DNA of 64,000 nt from Paenibacillus sp. LHD-38 (GCF_031157315.1 NZ_JAVIFU010000038.1:1-64000), one strand, 5' to 3'. Shown: positions 8,483 through 17,000, counted from the first letter of the stretch. Notes: generated from the sequence alone by a model not told the origin. Numbers and translations: made by a program.

Positions 8483-9229
8483 ATGATCGCAAAATCGATA
8501 CCGAGCCTTCTCACGGTGGGGAACTTATTCTTAGGAGTAATCGCCATCATTCTTGTATTCAACGAAAAACCAGATACAGCGGCTATGATGGTGTTAATCG
8601 CCATGCTGCTTGACGGTGTAGACGGACGCGTTGCTCGGGCGCTGAACGTTCAAAGTGAATTCGGTAAGGAGCTTGACTCGTTATCCGATGTGATTTCGTT
8701 TGGCGTAGCACCGGCTTTTATTATGTATGTGGTCGCTTTTCAGGATCTTAATCCAGCCTTTGCTTGGATCGTTACGGCGTTGTTTCCCATATGCGGGGCA
8801 TTACGGCTTGCTCGCTTCAATGTCATTTCAAGTGCACCAGGGTACTTTATCGGTCTTCCGATACCAGCTGCCGGCGGTGTGCTAGCCACGCTCGCATTGT
8901 TCAAAGATGATATTTACGTATCGGTGCTGCTTACGAGCACGGTTGTTCTTTCATTGCTAATGGTCAGTACGATCAAATATCCAAACTTTAAGAAAGTCGG
9001 TATTCCGAAGAGTGCGATTTGGGTTGTACCAATTGTCATCGTTGTTGCCGTGGTACTTGGCTTATTTTTCAAAAATGAACTTTCCAAAATATTGTTTGTA
9101 CCGCTGCTGTTATATGCGCTGTACGGCCTAAAAAAAAACGTTGATCGCCGATTGCCAAAGCGGAATCGGAAACGCAAGAAACACGACGAGATTGTGGACG
9201 ATACAGTTCAATCAGAGAAGCCGGCGTGA
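8483..9229 (+). CDS. pssA: CDP-diacylglycerol-serine O-phosphatidyltransferase PssA
   Basis: Integral membrane enzyme that makes phosphatidylserine from CDP-diacylglycerol and serine, feeding phosphatidylethanolamine synthesis. The CDP-alcohol phosphotransferase motif DG(x2)AR(x8)G(x3)D(x3)D is complete (DGRVARALNVQSEFGKELDSLSD is split around residues 45-67). Several hydrophobic helices follow, and a basic C-terminal tail. ATG 8483 (MIAKSIPSLLTVGN) is preferred over an upstream ATG at 8414 because GAGGTGG lies just before it and family members begin there; 248 aa. It is the third gene after radA-disA and is closed by a terminator. In B. subtilis pssA lies elsewhere. Confidence 0.93.
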   Translation: MIAKSIPSLLTVGNLFLGVIAIILVFNEKPDTAAMMVLIAMLLDGVDGRVARALNVQSEFGKELDSLSDVISFGVAPAFIMYVVAFQDLNPAFAWIVTALFPICGALRLARFNVISSAPGYFIGLPIPAAGGVLATLALFKDDIYVSVLLTSTVVLSLLMVSTIKYPNFKKVGIPKSAIWVVPIVIVVAVVLGLFFKNELSKILFVPLLLYALYGLKKNVDRRLPKRNRKRKKHDEIVDDTVQSEKPA

Positions 9230-9257
9230 CATGCTGATATTGAATATGCAATACAAA

Positions 9258-9306
9258 AATAACGAGTCTAAGCACAACTAAATGTGTTTAGACTCGTTAT
9301 TTTTTG
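9258..9306 (+). terminator. Intrinsic terminator after pssA
   Basis: Stem AATAACGAGTCTAA-CACA / TGTG-TTAGACTCGTTATT with a short loop, followed by TTTTT. Confidence 0.93.
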
Positions 9307-9674
9307 TTTATTATTTAGATTATTGCTTGTTATAAGCGGTTTTAAATTCAAATAAGAAAACAATATAATATTTATAAAATGAAAGTCGCATAATAACAGT
9401 TATACGACAAAATAAGACACAAAAACTAATTTTCCACTTGCTATTATATGACAATAATACCATATTAACAACGTTTGTCGTAGTTGTCCAGGTAAAAAGA
9501 ACCTTTCGATCTAGTCTGTTAGATATAGCCGATTACGCAGAACTGTATCGAAACCGAAACACACCATTTGACGCTGCTATCGTAGATCTGGTAATGCAAT
9601 TACCCTAGGATGAAATCGCATTGTACTTCAGCTGCATTCATAACATAACAAAGTGAAATAGGCCTGAAATAAAA
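9307..9674. other. Gene-free AT-rich stretch
   Basis: Between two terminators of convergent units. I find no coding frame with a ribosome binding site, no RNA gene and no clear repeat. Confidence 0.6.
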
Positions 9675-9707
9675 GAAGCTTAGAGGAGACGAACTCCTCT
9701 AAGCTTC
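9670..9707 (-). terminator. Intrinsic terminator of the minus-strand small gene
   Basis: A perfect 14-bp stem GAAGCTTAGAGGAG (9675-9688) / CTCCTCTAAGCTTC (9694-9707). Read on the minus strand it is followed by TTTTATTTC, so it ends the gene at 9731-10126. Confidence 0.88.
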
Positions 9708-9730
9708 ATGTTGATTACAATAGTTTTATT

Positions 9731-10126
9731 CTACGTTAAATTAAACAGACCTAGAGTCGAGCATTTGTCGTATTCATCCGCAATCACTTCGTCCAGTTGA
9801 ATATTGAGAAGATTACATAAAGCAGTCATGTAAAACAGGTTGCGGCCCAGATCGTTCTTAAGCGCGTCGCGACAATGCTCGCACACGGCTCCGGTGAGAT
9901 GACTTTGCAGCGTCGTTTTGGCATTTTCGAGATTCAGGTCATCCGAGTATTGCTGCTTGCGGGCATTTAATTCGATACAGCCGCAATCAGTTACTGCTTT
10001 CGTGACTGCGCGATTAACAGAAGCACCCGACTGTCCGAATTTGGACATTACATCTAACAAACTGCGGTGACGAAGCAGCAATTCGGATACTTGCTGCTGA
10101 AATTGATCCAGTGTAGGAGCGCTCAT
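9731..10126 (-). CDS. Small Cys-containing protein of unknown function (DUF1573-annotated type)
   Basis: A 131-aa soluble protein beginning MSAPTLDQFQQQVSELLLRH. ATG at 10126 is preferred over 10144 because AGAGGTGG lies about 6 nt before it. It looks mostly helical. It has a DCGCIEL segment, a CEHC pair and a late Cys (DKCSTLG), which could bind metal; the ending STLGLFNL is distinctive. I recall similar proteins in Paenibacillus and relatives under the name DUF1573, but that label is from memory and does not imply a function. It has its own promoter and terminator and is the only antisense gene in the first 60 kb, lying between pssA and the PIN/TRAM gene. Confidence 0.8.
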   Translation of the reverse strand: MSAPTLDQFQQQVSELLLRHRSLLDVMSKFGQSGASVNRAVTKAVTDCGCIELNARKQQYSDDLNLENAKTTLQSHLTGAVCEHCRDALKNDLGRNLFYMTALCNLLNIQLDEVIADEYDKCSTLGLFNLT

Positions 10127-10173
10127 CGGTTCCACCTCTTTCACCCACCTCTTTTGTTGTTATCTTAATTTCC

Positions 10174-10202
10174 ATTATAAGCTTCATCCCGTCCGTTTAC
10201 AA
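10174..10202 (-). promoter_or_regulatory. Sigma-A promoter of the minus-strand small gene
   Basis: On the minus strand TTGTAA (10202-10197) and a perfect TATAAT (10179-10174) are 17 bp apart, about 48 nt before the chosen start. Confidence 0.8.
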
Positions 10203-10302
10203 AATGTGAATTATTAAAATTTATAAATGTTTGCAATTAATAGGGTCACCCACGGTTAGCAAGGCAATTATTGGAACATAATTGTAGTGGAGGTGAACCA
10301 TA

Positions 10303-11400
10303 ATGGTTAGACGAATAATTCAACTAATGGGAATGTTGTTCGGTGGTATGGCAGGCGGTGAAGTATATGGATGGATAAATGGAGCGGCCGTATGGTCAGG
10401 CTCATCCTTCGGCATGCTACAGCGATCCGGCACTTATTACATGAATGTAGCAATTGGCGCGGTTTTTGGTGTGGTTGTGGCAACGATGTTAGCAGGACAA
10501 ATCATCCGTTTTATGCAGAAGGGTGCGGAGCAGACTGCAGCACTGCCGATGCAGCAGCTCATTGCCGGGGCAGGAGGACTTCTTGCAGGTTTATTGCTTA
10601 CTGTTTTGATCTATCCCGCTGTATCTGGCTTAGAGGGGATAGGGAGCCTTATTCCTGCTGCTATGATGGTATGTTTCGGATATTTGGGCATGCGTATTGG
10701 TTTGCATAAGCAGCAAGAGCTGGCAGAAGGCTTTGCTGCCTTGCTGGAGAAGCGCAGAATCGCACCGGCTGCTGATGAAGCGGGCGGCTATGAAGAGCAT
10801 AAGATACTCGATACGAGCGTTATAATCGATGGACGGATTGCAGACATCTGCAAAACTGGTTTTATTGAAGGTACGCTTGTCATTCCGGAGTTCGTGCTTG
10901 AGGAGCTTCAACACATTGCAGATTCATCTGATTTGCTGAAGCGCAATAGGGGACGCCGCGGGCTCGATATTTTGAACAAAATTCAAAAAGAGCTTGATGT
11001 GAAGGTTCTTATTTACGAAGGTGATTTCGAAGAAATCGGCGAAGTGGACAGCAAGCTTGTGAAGCTCGCTAAGGCGCTTCACGGCAAGGTTGTTACGAAT
11101 GATTTTAATTTAAACAAAGTTTGCGAGCTGCAAGGTGTCTCGGTGCTCAATATCAATGACTTGGCAAATGCGGTTAAGCCAGTTGTCTTGCCTGGAGAAG
11201 AAATTATCGTACAAGTGATAAAAGACGGCAAAGAGCATGGCCAAGGCGTCGCCTATTTGGATGACGGAACGATGATTGTCGTTGAGGGCGGTCGCGAATA
11301 TATTGGAACAACAATGGAGGTGCTCGTAACGAGCGTATTACAAACCTCTGCGGGCCGAATGATTTTTGCAAAGCCGAAGCTGTTGGAAAAAGCGCTGTAA
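10303..11400 (+). CDS. yacL: PIN/TRAM-domain membrane-anchored nuclease-like protein (YacL family)
   Basis: Predicted membrane-tethered RNA-binding or nuclease protein. The 365-aa product has about four N-terminal transmembrane segments (residues 1-145), a PIN domain from about 165 (ILDTSVIIDGRIADI, EFVLEELQHIAD, then VDSKLVKLAKAL and VVTNDFNLN, giving the acidic metal site), and a C-terminal TRAM domain (EEIIVQVIKDGKEHGQGVAYL). ATG 10303 follows TGGAGGTGA. Same position relative to ispD as in B. subtilis. Substrate is unknown; the nuclease role is inferred from the PIN fold. Confidence 0.92.
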   Translation: MVRRIIQLMGMLFGGMAGGEVYGWINGAAVWSGSSFGMLQRSGTYYMNVAIGAVFGVVVATMLAGQIIRFMQKGAEQTAALPMQQLIAGAGGLLAGLLLTVLIYPAVSGLEGIGSLIPAAMMVCFGYLGMRIGLHKQQELAEGFAALLEKRRIAPAADEAGGYEEHKILDTSVIIDGRIADICKTGFIEGTLVIPEFVLEELQHIADSSDLLKRNRGRRGLDILNKIQKELDVKVLIYEGDFEEIGEVDSKLVKLAKALHGKVVTNDFNLNKVCELQGVSVLNINDLANAVKPVVLPGEEIIVQVIKDGKEHGQGVAYLDDGTMIVVEGGREYIGTTMEVLVTSVLQTSAGRMIFAKPKLLEKAL

Positions 11401-11423
11401 CAAGGTATGATAGTACTATTGTT

Positions 11424-11474
11424 CGAGCGCAAACGGCTAACGCCGCTCTGTAGCGGCAAAAGCTCGTTTCGCGG
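11424..11474 (+). repeat. Dispersed palindromic repeat, copy 1
   Basis: The segment runs from CGAGCGCAAACGGCT through GCCGCTCTGTAGCGGC to AAAAGCTCGTTTCGCG. It is imperfectly self-complementary (GCCGCT / AGCGGC in the centre; CGAGC-AAACG / CGTTT..GCTCG-type outer arms). An inverted relative lies at 14813-14863 and shares AAACGGCT, the GCCGC-GCGGC core and AAAAGCTCGTTTCGCG. It occupies the yacL-ispD gap. Confidence 0.75.
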
Positions 11475-11549
11475 TGAAAAATAAGCCTATAATGAGAGTG
11501 AATCTTATAAGCGCTTATTTTTTAACACAGTGTGAGGCGGGTTGAAGGC

Positions 11550-12269
11550 ATGGGAGCAGATTGGGGAGTTATCATCGTAGCGGCCGGACGAGGCACGCGG
11601 ATGGGGACGAAGGAAAGCAAGCAATATTTGCAGCTGGGGGACAAGCCCATACTTGTTCATACGCTAGAGCTGTTTCAGTCGATGGATTCGGTCAAGGAAG
11701 CGGTACTGGTCGTTGGTAGCGACGATGTGGAGCGCTGCCGTAATTGGGTGACGCAATATGGAATTTCAAAGGTAACGGCTGTTGTAGCCGGGGGTAAAGA
11801 ACGCCAGCATTCCGTATATTGCGGGCTGCAGCAGCTGTCAACAGACTGGGTGATGGTCCATGACGGGGTGCGGCCGCTGGTAACTGCGGATGCTGTACGT
11901 GCTTGCTGCAAGCAGGCTGAACAAAGCGGTGCTTCCGTGTTAGCCGTTCCAGTTAAAGATACGATTAAACAAGTAAATGAAGCGGGTGTGATCGTTTCGA
12001 CACCGGACCGCCGAAGCTTGTGGGCGATACAAACGCCGCAAGCTTTTCGACGTGTCCTGCTGCTGGAAGCGCATGAACGCGCGCTCGAAGAGCAGTTCAT
12101 CGGAACGGATGACGCGATGGTTGTCGAGCGTTTAGGCGCAAACGTCACTGTTGCGGAAGGCGAATATACCAATATTAAAATTACGACGCCTGAAGATTTA
12201 CCGTGGGCGGAATTTCTGCTTGCGAAGCGTCGTGCCGACATGGCAGAGGGGAACGGTGAGCAAGGATGA
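11550..12269 (+). CDS. ispD: 2-C-methyl-D-erythritol 4-phosphate cytidylyltransferase IspD
   Basis: Third step of the MEP isoprenoid pathway, joining CTP to methylerythritol phosphate. The 239-aa protein has the nucleotidyltransferase signature VIIVAAGRGTRMG (residues 8-20), VHDGVRPLV and late NIKITTPEDL. ATG 11550 is preferred to an in-frame GTG at 11532; GAGGCGG at 11534-11540 is the nearest ribosome binding site. Its stop overlaps the ispF start (ATGA), so the two are translationally coupled. Confidence 0.95.
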   Translation: MGADWGVIIVAAGRGTRMGTKESKQYLQLGDKPILVHTLELFQSMDSVKEAVLVVGSDDVERCRNWVTQYGISKVTAVVAGGKERQHSVYCGLQQLSTDWVMVHDGVRPLVTADAVRACCKQAEQSGASVLAVPVKDTIKQVNEAGVIVSTPDRRSLWAIQTPQAFRRVLLLEAHERALEEQFIGTDDAMVVERLGANVTVAEGEYTNIKITTPEDLPWAEFLLAKRRADMAEGNGEQG

Positions 12270-12748
12270 TTCGAGTTGGACAAGGATTTGATGTGCATCA
12301 GTTGGTAGAAGGACGTCCCTGTATTATCGGGGGGGTAACGATTCCTTATGAGAAGGGCCTGCTCGGTCATTCAGACGCGGATGTGCTGCTGCATGCGATA
12401 ACAGATGCGATTCTGGGTGCTCTGGGACTTGGTGATATTGGCAAACATTTTCCTGATACGGATGCCGCATATAAGGACGCAGACAGCTTAAAGCTGCTAG
12501 AAGAGGTATGGAAGCTTGTACGCGAGCGCGGTTATAAGCTTGGCAACATTGATTCCACTATCATTGCACAGAAACCGAAAATGCTGCCTTATATTCCGCA
12601 AATGGCCGAAATCATTGCCAAGGCACTTGAGGCTGACATCACACAGGTGAACGTAAAAGCGACAACCACCGAGCAGCTTGGATTCACGGGACGCGGCGAA
12701 GGAATTGCGGCGCAATCCGTTGTTTGTCTAATCATGGATGTGATATGA
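12266..12748 (+). CDS. ispF: 2-C-methyl-D-erythritol 2,4-cyclodiphosphate synthase IspF
   Basis: Forms the cyclic diphosphate in the MEP pathway. The 160-aa length is typical. The signatures GFDVHQL (metal-binding Asp and His), GHSDADVLLHAITDAILGALGLGDIGKHFPD and KATTTEQLGFTGRGEGIAA are all present. Its start overlaps ispD by four bases (ATGA at 12266). gltX follows after about 60 nt. Confidence 0.97.
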   Translation: MIRVGQGFDVHQLVEGRPCIIGGVTIPYEKGLLGHSDADVLLHAITDAILGALGLGDIGKHFPDTDAAYKDADSLKLLEEVWKLVRERGYKLGNIDSTIIAQKPKMLPYIPQMAEIIAKALEADITQVNVKATTTEQLGFTGRGEGIAAQSVVCLIMDVI

Positions 12749-12809
12749 TCGGATTTATTGCTTACGAAGCTAGCTTTTGCTTCGCAAAACTTTTAGGAGG
12801 TATATTGAA

Positions 12810-14282
12810 ATGACAGCAGAAGTTCGAGTTCGTTATGCCCCATCTCCGACGGGTCATTTACATATAGGGAATGCAAGAACGGCCTTATTCAATTATTTGT
12901 ATGCAAGAAATCAAGGCGGTAAATTCATCATTCGAATCGAAGATACAGACGTGAAGCGCAATGTTGCGGGCGGAGAAGAGAGCCAGCTAAAATACTTGAA
13001 ATGGCTTGGCATCGATTGGGATGAAAGCATCGATATCGGAGGCGGATACGGGCCTTACCGCCAGACCGAGCGTCTTGATATTTACAAAAAATATTGGCAA
13101 GAGCTTCTCGACCGTGGTCTTGCTTATCGCTGCTATTGCTCGGAGGAAGAGCTGGAGCAGGAGCGGGAAGAGCAAACAGAGCGTGGAGAAACCCCGCGTT
13201 ACTCCGGATGGCACCGCGATCTGACAGAGGAGCAGCGTCAAGCTTTCGAAGCAGAAGGACGCGTGCCGAGTATTCGTTTTCGTGTCCCGGAAGGCCGTAC
13301 TTATGCTTTTGACGATATCGTTAAAGGTTCGATCAGCTTCGATACCGCCGAGATGGGTGATTTCGTAATTGTTAAGAAAGACGGTATCCCAACGTATAAC
13401 TTTGCGGTTGTGCTGGATGATTATTTGATGAAAATCAGCCATGTATTGCGCGGAGAAGACCATATCTCGAATACGCCTCGCCAGCTGATGATTTATGAAG
13501 CACTAGGATGGGAGCCGCCGCAATTTGGCCATATGACGCTGATCGTGAATGAGCAGCGCAAAAAGCTAAGCAAACGCGACGAGTCTATCATCCAGTTCAT
13601 CTCACAGTACGATGAACTAGGCTATTTGCCAGAAGCCATGTTCAACTTTATTACGCTGCTTGGTTGGTCGCCGGAAGGCGAGCAAGAGATATTTACGCGT
13701 GAAGAGCTGGTGTCAGTATTTAATCCGGAGCGCCTAAGTAAAAGTCCTGCTGTATTTGATACGCAGAAGCTGAGCTGGATGAACAATGAATATTTGAAAA
13801 AAGCGGATTTGGAGCGGGTGGTTGACCTATGTTTACCGCATTTGCAGCGTGCCGGCCGTACAGCTGGCGACCTTGACGCGGAAGGCAGAGCTTGGGTGAC
13901 GGATCTTGTGGCGCTGCATCAGGACAAGCTGCGCTCTGCTTCGGATATCGTGCCTATGACTGAGCTTTTCTTCCGAGATACCGTAGTGGATGAGGAAGAG
14001 GCTGTCGCAGTGCTTGCCGAGGAGCAGGTTCCAACCGTGCTTCAAGCCTTTTTAACTCTTGTTGAAGCGGGCGAAACGCCGTTTCAGGTTGATGGGATCA
14101 AAGAGATGATTAAGGCAGTGCAGAAAGAAACAGGCTTCAAAGGGAAGCAGCTCTTTATGCCGATTCGTGCAGCGCTTACTGGACAAACACATGGTCCGGA
14201 CCTCAACCAGTCACTTGCTCTGCTCGGCAAAGAAAAAGTGATAAAGCGTCTCCGTGATCGCTTAGCCGGCAAAACGGTGTAG
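12810..14282 (+). CDS. gltX: Glutamate-tRNA ligase
   Basis: Class I aminoacyl-tRNA synthetase. From ATG 12810 (MTAEVRVRYAPSPTG), preceded by AGGAGGT at 12794-12800, it is 490 aa. HIGH motif is HIGNARTALFNYL; KMSKS motif is KLSKRDESI. The catalytic Rossmann core is followed by the helical anticodon-binding domain. Many Bacillota use this enzyme for both tRNA-Glu and tRNA-Gln, but that cannot be read from the sequence. It precedes cysE-cysS, as in B. subtilis, but here those genes have a separate promoter and T-box. Confidence 0.97.
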   Translation: MTAEVRVRYAPSPTGHLHIGNARTALFNYLYARNQGGKFIIRIEDTDVKRNVAGGEESQLKYLKWLGIDWDESIDIGGGYGPYRQTERLDIYKKYWQELLDRGLAYRCYCSEEELEQEREEQTERGETPRYSGWHRDLTEEQRQAFEAEGRVPSIRFRVPEGRTYAFDDIVKGSISFDTAEMGDFVIVKKDGIPTYNFAVVLDDYLMKISHVLRGEDHISNTPRQLMIYEALGWEPPQFGHMTLIVNEQRKKLSKRDESIIQFISQYDELGYLPEAMFNFITLLGWSPEGEQEIFTREELVSVFNPERLSKSPAVFDTQKLSWMNNEYLKKADLERVVDLCLPHLQRAGRTAGDLDAEGRAWVTDLVALHQDKLRSASDIVPMTELFFRDTVVDEEEAVAVLAEEQVPTVLQAFLTLVEAGETPFQVDGIKEMIKAVQKETGFKGKQLFMPIRAALTGQTHGPDLNQSLALLGKEKVIKRLRDRLAGKTV

Positions 14283-14319
14283 CTTTTCTGCACTCGACTA
14301 TTTGAGAAACATAATACCC

Positions 14320-14348
14320 TTGTCACAATTTTGGGTATTCGGTATACT
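14320..14348 (+). promoter_or_regulatory. Sigma-A promoter of the T-box/cysE operon
   Basis: TTGTCA (14320-14325) and TATACT (14343-14348) with a 17-bp spacer. Transcription would begin near 14355, just before the T-box leader. Confidence 0.85.
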
Positions 14349-14354
14349 ATGACT

Positions 14355-14760
14355 TATAAGTGAATGAATTGAACGGCCATGAACAGGAGAAGTACGTTTG
14401 CTTGTGGATTCGCAGAGAGGACAACCGTCATTCGAATCGGCGTCACATTATGGTGTGGCAAAAGAGACAGAATGGGGCTGAAAGTTGTCTGGTCCGCCGA
14501 ACGGAAATATGCACCTGGGAGCTTTGTTCCGAGCTGCTTCAGCATGTAATGCACAACCATATGGATTAGGCGGAGACGCTGTATCATTCATGTGACCAAG
14601 AGCGTACATTGTGCTGGGCAAGGTAGGCAGCAACGTGTCGTCTGCGTTAAAGACGATGAGATGAACAATCGACAGCTGGTAGCTGCCTGGTTCGTTCAAG
14701 CAGAGTGGAACCGCGAGATTACACGCCTCTGCAGCATAATATGCTGCGGAGGCTTTTTTT
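14355..14760 (+). ncRNA. T-box riboswitch controlling cysE-cysS, probable Cys specifier
   Basis: A 400-nt untranslated leader with the T-box consensus AGAGTGGAACCGCG at 14702-14715, followed by the terminator hairpin. Stem I begins around CAGGAGAAGTACG (14383 onward), with AGTA as in the loop-E motif. Its 3' side GGAAATATGCACCTG places TGC (Cys) at 14511-14513, just before the closing CCTG, in the expected specifier position. Uncharged tRNA-Cys should stabilise the antiterminator and turn on cysE-cysS. The specifier assignment is inferred from position and from the downstream genes. Confidence 0.9.
14725..14760 (+). terminator. T-box intrinsic terminator
   Basis: Stem GCCTC-GCAGCAT / ATGCTGC-GAGGC with an internal mismatch, then seven T. 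It competes with the antiterminator containing the T-box sequence. Confidence 0.9.
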
Positions 14761-14812
14761 ATATATAAGAATTTATAAGTTAGTTGTCACTAATAAGTGT
14801 GCTTATATATTT

Positions 14813-14863
14813 TCGCGAAACGAGCTTTTTCCGCCAAAGGGCGGCTGCAGCCGTTTACGCTTG
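14813..14863 (-). repeat. Dispersed palindromic repeat, copy 2 (inverted)
   Basis: The reverse complement reads CAAGCGTAAACGGCTGCAGCCGCC..GGCGGAAAAAGCTCGTTTCGCG and aligns over its whole length with copy 1 at 11424-11474. The likeness continues into a following AAAATATATAAGC / AAAAATAAGC stretch. It lies in the gap between the T-box terminator and cysE. Confidence 0.75.
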
Positions 14864-14901
14864 TTTAGAAAATTATGAGTGTATGATAAGGAGCATTGCT
14901 T

Positions 14902-15564
14902 ATGTTTCGTCATTTTCGATCGGACATCCAGGCGGTATTTGAGAATGATCCGGCTGCACGCAGCCGTTTTGAGGTTGTGTTCACCTATTCAGGTTTGCAT
15001 GCCATATGGGCACACCGCATTGCTCATCCTTTATACCGCAGAGGCTGGTTTACGGTAGCGCGCATGATCTCTCAGGTGAGCCGGTTTATGACGGGCATTG
15101 AGATACACCCGGGCGCACAGATCGGCGATCGGTTGTTTATCGATCACGGCATGGGCGTAGTCATTGGTGAAACCTGCGAAATCGGTGATGACGTCGTTAT
15201 TTATCAAGGCGTCACTTTAGGCGGTACCGGAAAAGAAAAAGGTAAGCGTCACCCGACAATTGGCAATAATGTTGTTATTGGCTCAGGAGCGAAGGTGCTG
15301 GGTTCCTTTCAAGTAGGCGAGTTTTCCAATATTGGATCGAATGCTGTTGTGCTTCGGGAAGTGCCGACGAATTGCACGGTTGTCGGAAATCCGGGTCGTG
15401 TCGTGAAACGAAACGGGGAGCGGGTTGGCGACCGGCTGGATCATACGCAGCTTCCTGACCCGGTCATCGAAATGTTTCGCACGATGCAGAAGGAAATTGA
15501 TGATTTGAAAACCGAACTGAAGCAGCTTCGGAAACCTGTAGCTGGAGGAGAAATAAGAAAATGA
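14902..15564 (+). CDS. cysE: Serine O-acetyltransferase
   Basis: Acetylates serine with acetyl-CoA in the first step of cysteine synthesis. The 220-aa protein has an N-terminal helical domain and a left-handed beta-helix hexapeptide-repeat domain (GIEIHPGAQIGDRLFIDH, GVVIGETCEIGDDVVIYQG, TIGNNVVIGSGAKVLG), with the conserved DHGMG and TLGGTG active-site segments. ATG 14902 lies 8 nt after AAGGAG; an upstream TTG at 14896 is too close. Its stop overlaps the cysS start by four bases. Control by the Cys T-box makes physiological sense. Confidence 0.96.
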   Translation: MFRHFRSDIQAVFENDPAARSRFEVVFTYSGLHAIWAHRIAHPLYRRGWFTVARMISQVSRFMTGIEIHPGAQIGDRLFIDHGMGVVIGETCEIGDDVVIYQGVTLGGTGKEKGKRHPTIGNNVVIGSGAKVLGSFQVGEFSNIGSNAVVLREVPTNCTVVGNPGRVVKRNGERVGDRLDHTQLPDPVIEMFRTMQKEIDDLKTELKQLRKPVAGGEIRK

Positions 15565-17000
15565 CAGTATCTATTTATAATACGGTGTCAAGGCTGAAGG
15601 AGCCTTTTACAGTGCAAGAGCCGGGCAAAGTGAAAATGTATGTTTGCGGACCAACGGTCTATGATTACATTCATATCGGCAATGCGCGTCCGGTTATTTT
15701 CTTTGACGTCGTTCGTCGTTATTTAGAGGATATAGGGAACGAGGTTCAATATGTCGTTAACTTTACGGATGTTGACGATAAGCTTATTCGCAAAGCCGAG
15801 CAGCTTGGTACGACCGTACCGGAAGTAGCGGAAACGTTTATTGAGGCATTTTATGCAGATATCGAAGCGCTTGGTGTTCATAAGGCGACGCTGAATCCGC
15901 GCGTTACGGAGCATATTCCGCAGATTATTACGTTTATTCAAGGGCTAATAGACAAAGGCTATGCTTATATGAGCGATGGCGATGTTTATTACCGTACGGC
16001 TGCATTCTCGGATTACGGTAAGCTCTCTCATCAGAATATCGAAGAGCTGCAGTTCGGTATTCGGGTTGAGATTGGCGACCGCAAAGAGAATCAACAGGAC
16101 TTTGTCTTATGGAAAGGCGCGAAGCCGGGAGAAATTAAATGGGAAAGCCCTTTTGGCGATGGACGCCCTGGATGGCATATCGAGTGCTCGGCTATGGCCC
16201 GCACATATCTTGGCGATACGCTTGATATCCATGGCGGCGGACATGATTTGCAATTTCCGCATCATGAATGCGAAGTGGCACAATCCGAAGCGCTGACAGG
16301 CAAGCCGCTTGCGAACTACTGGATGCATAACGGCTATATCCATATCAACAACGAAAAAATGTCTAAATCGCTCGGCAACGGCATTACGGTTCATGAACTG
16401 GTGAAGCGGGTTAAGCCGCATGCTATCCGCTACTTTATGCTATCCACTCATTATCGAAGCCCGCTTAATTTCAGCGATGATACGGTTGCCCAAGCGGAGA
16501 ATAGCGTTGAGCGGATTGCTAACTGCGCGGCCAATCTCAAGCATAGGCTTTCCGCGGCTAAAGCTGATTTTTCTGAAGCCGTTGAAAGCGAGAATGGTCT
16601 TGTTTCATCCGGAGATGAGGCGTTGGATGCGAAACTTAAAGCTATACATGAGCAATTTCATGCGAAAATGAGCGATGATTTCAACACGCCGGATGCGATT
16701 ACCTCTGTATTCGATTTAGTGGGCGAGGCAAATCAATATCTCAACCGTGCCGATGCGGCCCATAGCGGCATTCACGCATTGCTGACGCTTCTAGAGCGTA
16801 TGGATGCCGTGCTGGGATTGCTTCCGCAGGAAGCCGGCGCTGAGCTGTTGGATGCGGATATTGAACAGCTTATTGTGGAGCGGACAGAAGCGCGGGCGTC
16901 CAAAAACTGGGCGAGAGCCGATGAAATACGTGACCTGCTTACGGAATTGAATATCGTGCTCGAGGATACGCCGCAAGGTATCCGTTGGCGGCGCAAATGA
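15561..17000 (+). CDS. cysS: Cysteine-tRNA ligase
   Basis: Class I synthetase charging tRNA-Cys. The 479-aa sequence has CGPTVYDYIHIGNARP (zinc Cys and HIGH motif), GWHIECS and HHECE zinc-site residues, and KMSKSLGN. The ATGA overlap with cysE shows coupling; the T-box upstream regulates both. This places cysteine supply and cysteine charging under one tRNA-Cys sensor. Confidence 0.97.
   Translation: MTVSIYNTVSRLKEPFTVQEPGKVKMYVCGPTVYDYIHIGNARPVIFFDVVRRYLEDIGNEVQYVVNFTDVDDKLIRKAEQLGTTVPEVAETFIEAFYADIEALGVHKATLNPRVTEHIPQIITFIQGLIDKGYAYMSDGDVYYRTAAFSDYGKLSHQNIEELQFGIRVEIGDRKENQQDFVLWKGAKPGEIKWESPFGDGRPGWHIECSAMARTYLGDTLDIHGGGHDLQFPHHECEVAQSEALTGKPLANYWMHNGYIHINNEKMSKSLGNGITVHELVKRVKPHAIRYFMLSTHYRSPLNFSDDTVAQAENSVERIANCAANLKHRLSAAKADFSEAVESENGLVSSGDEALDAKLKAIHEQFHAKMSDDFNTPDAITSVFDLVGEANQYLNRADAAHSGIHALLTLLERMDAVLGLLPQEAGAELLDADIEQLIVERTEARASKNWARADEIRDLLTELNIVLEDTPQGIRWRRK

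Noticed and set aside
12755..12800. Third copy of the dispersed palindromic repeat before gltX
   Set aside because: CGAAGC...GCTTCG forms a small hairpin, but the sequence lacks the AAACGGCT and GCCGC/GCGGC core of the repeat.
14360..14569. A 69-codon frame upstream of cysE
   Set aside because: The region is the T-box leader RNA; no ribosome binding site, and the sequence follows riboswitch conservation instead.
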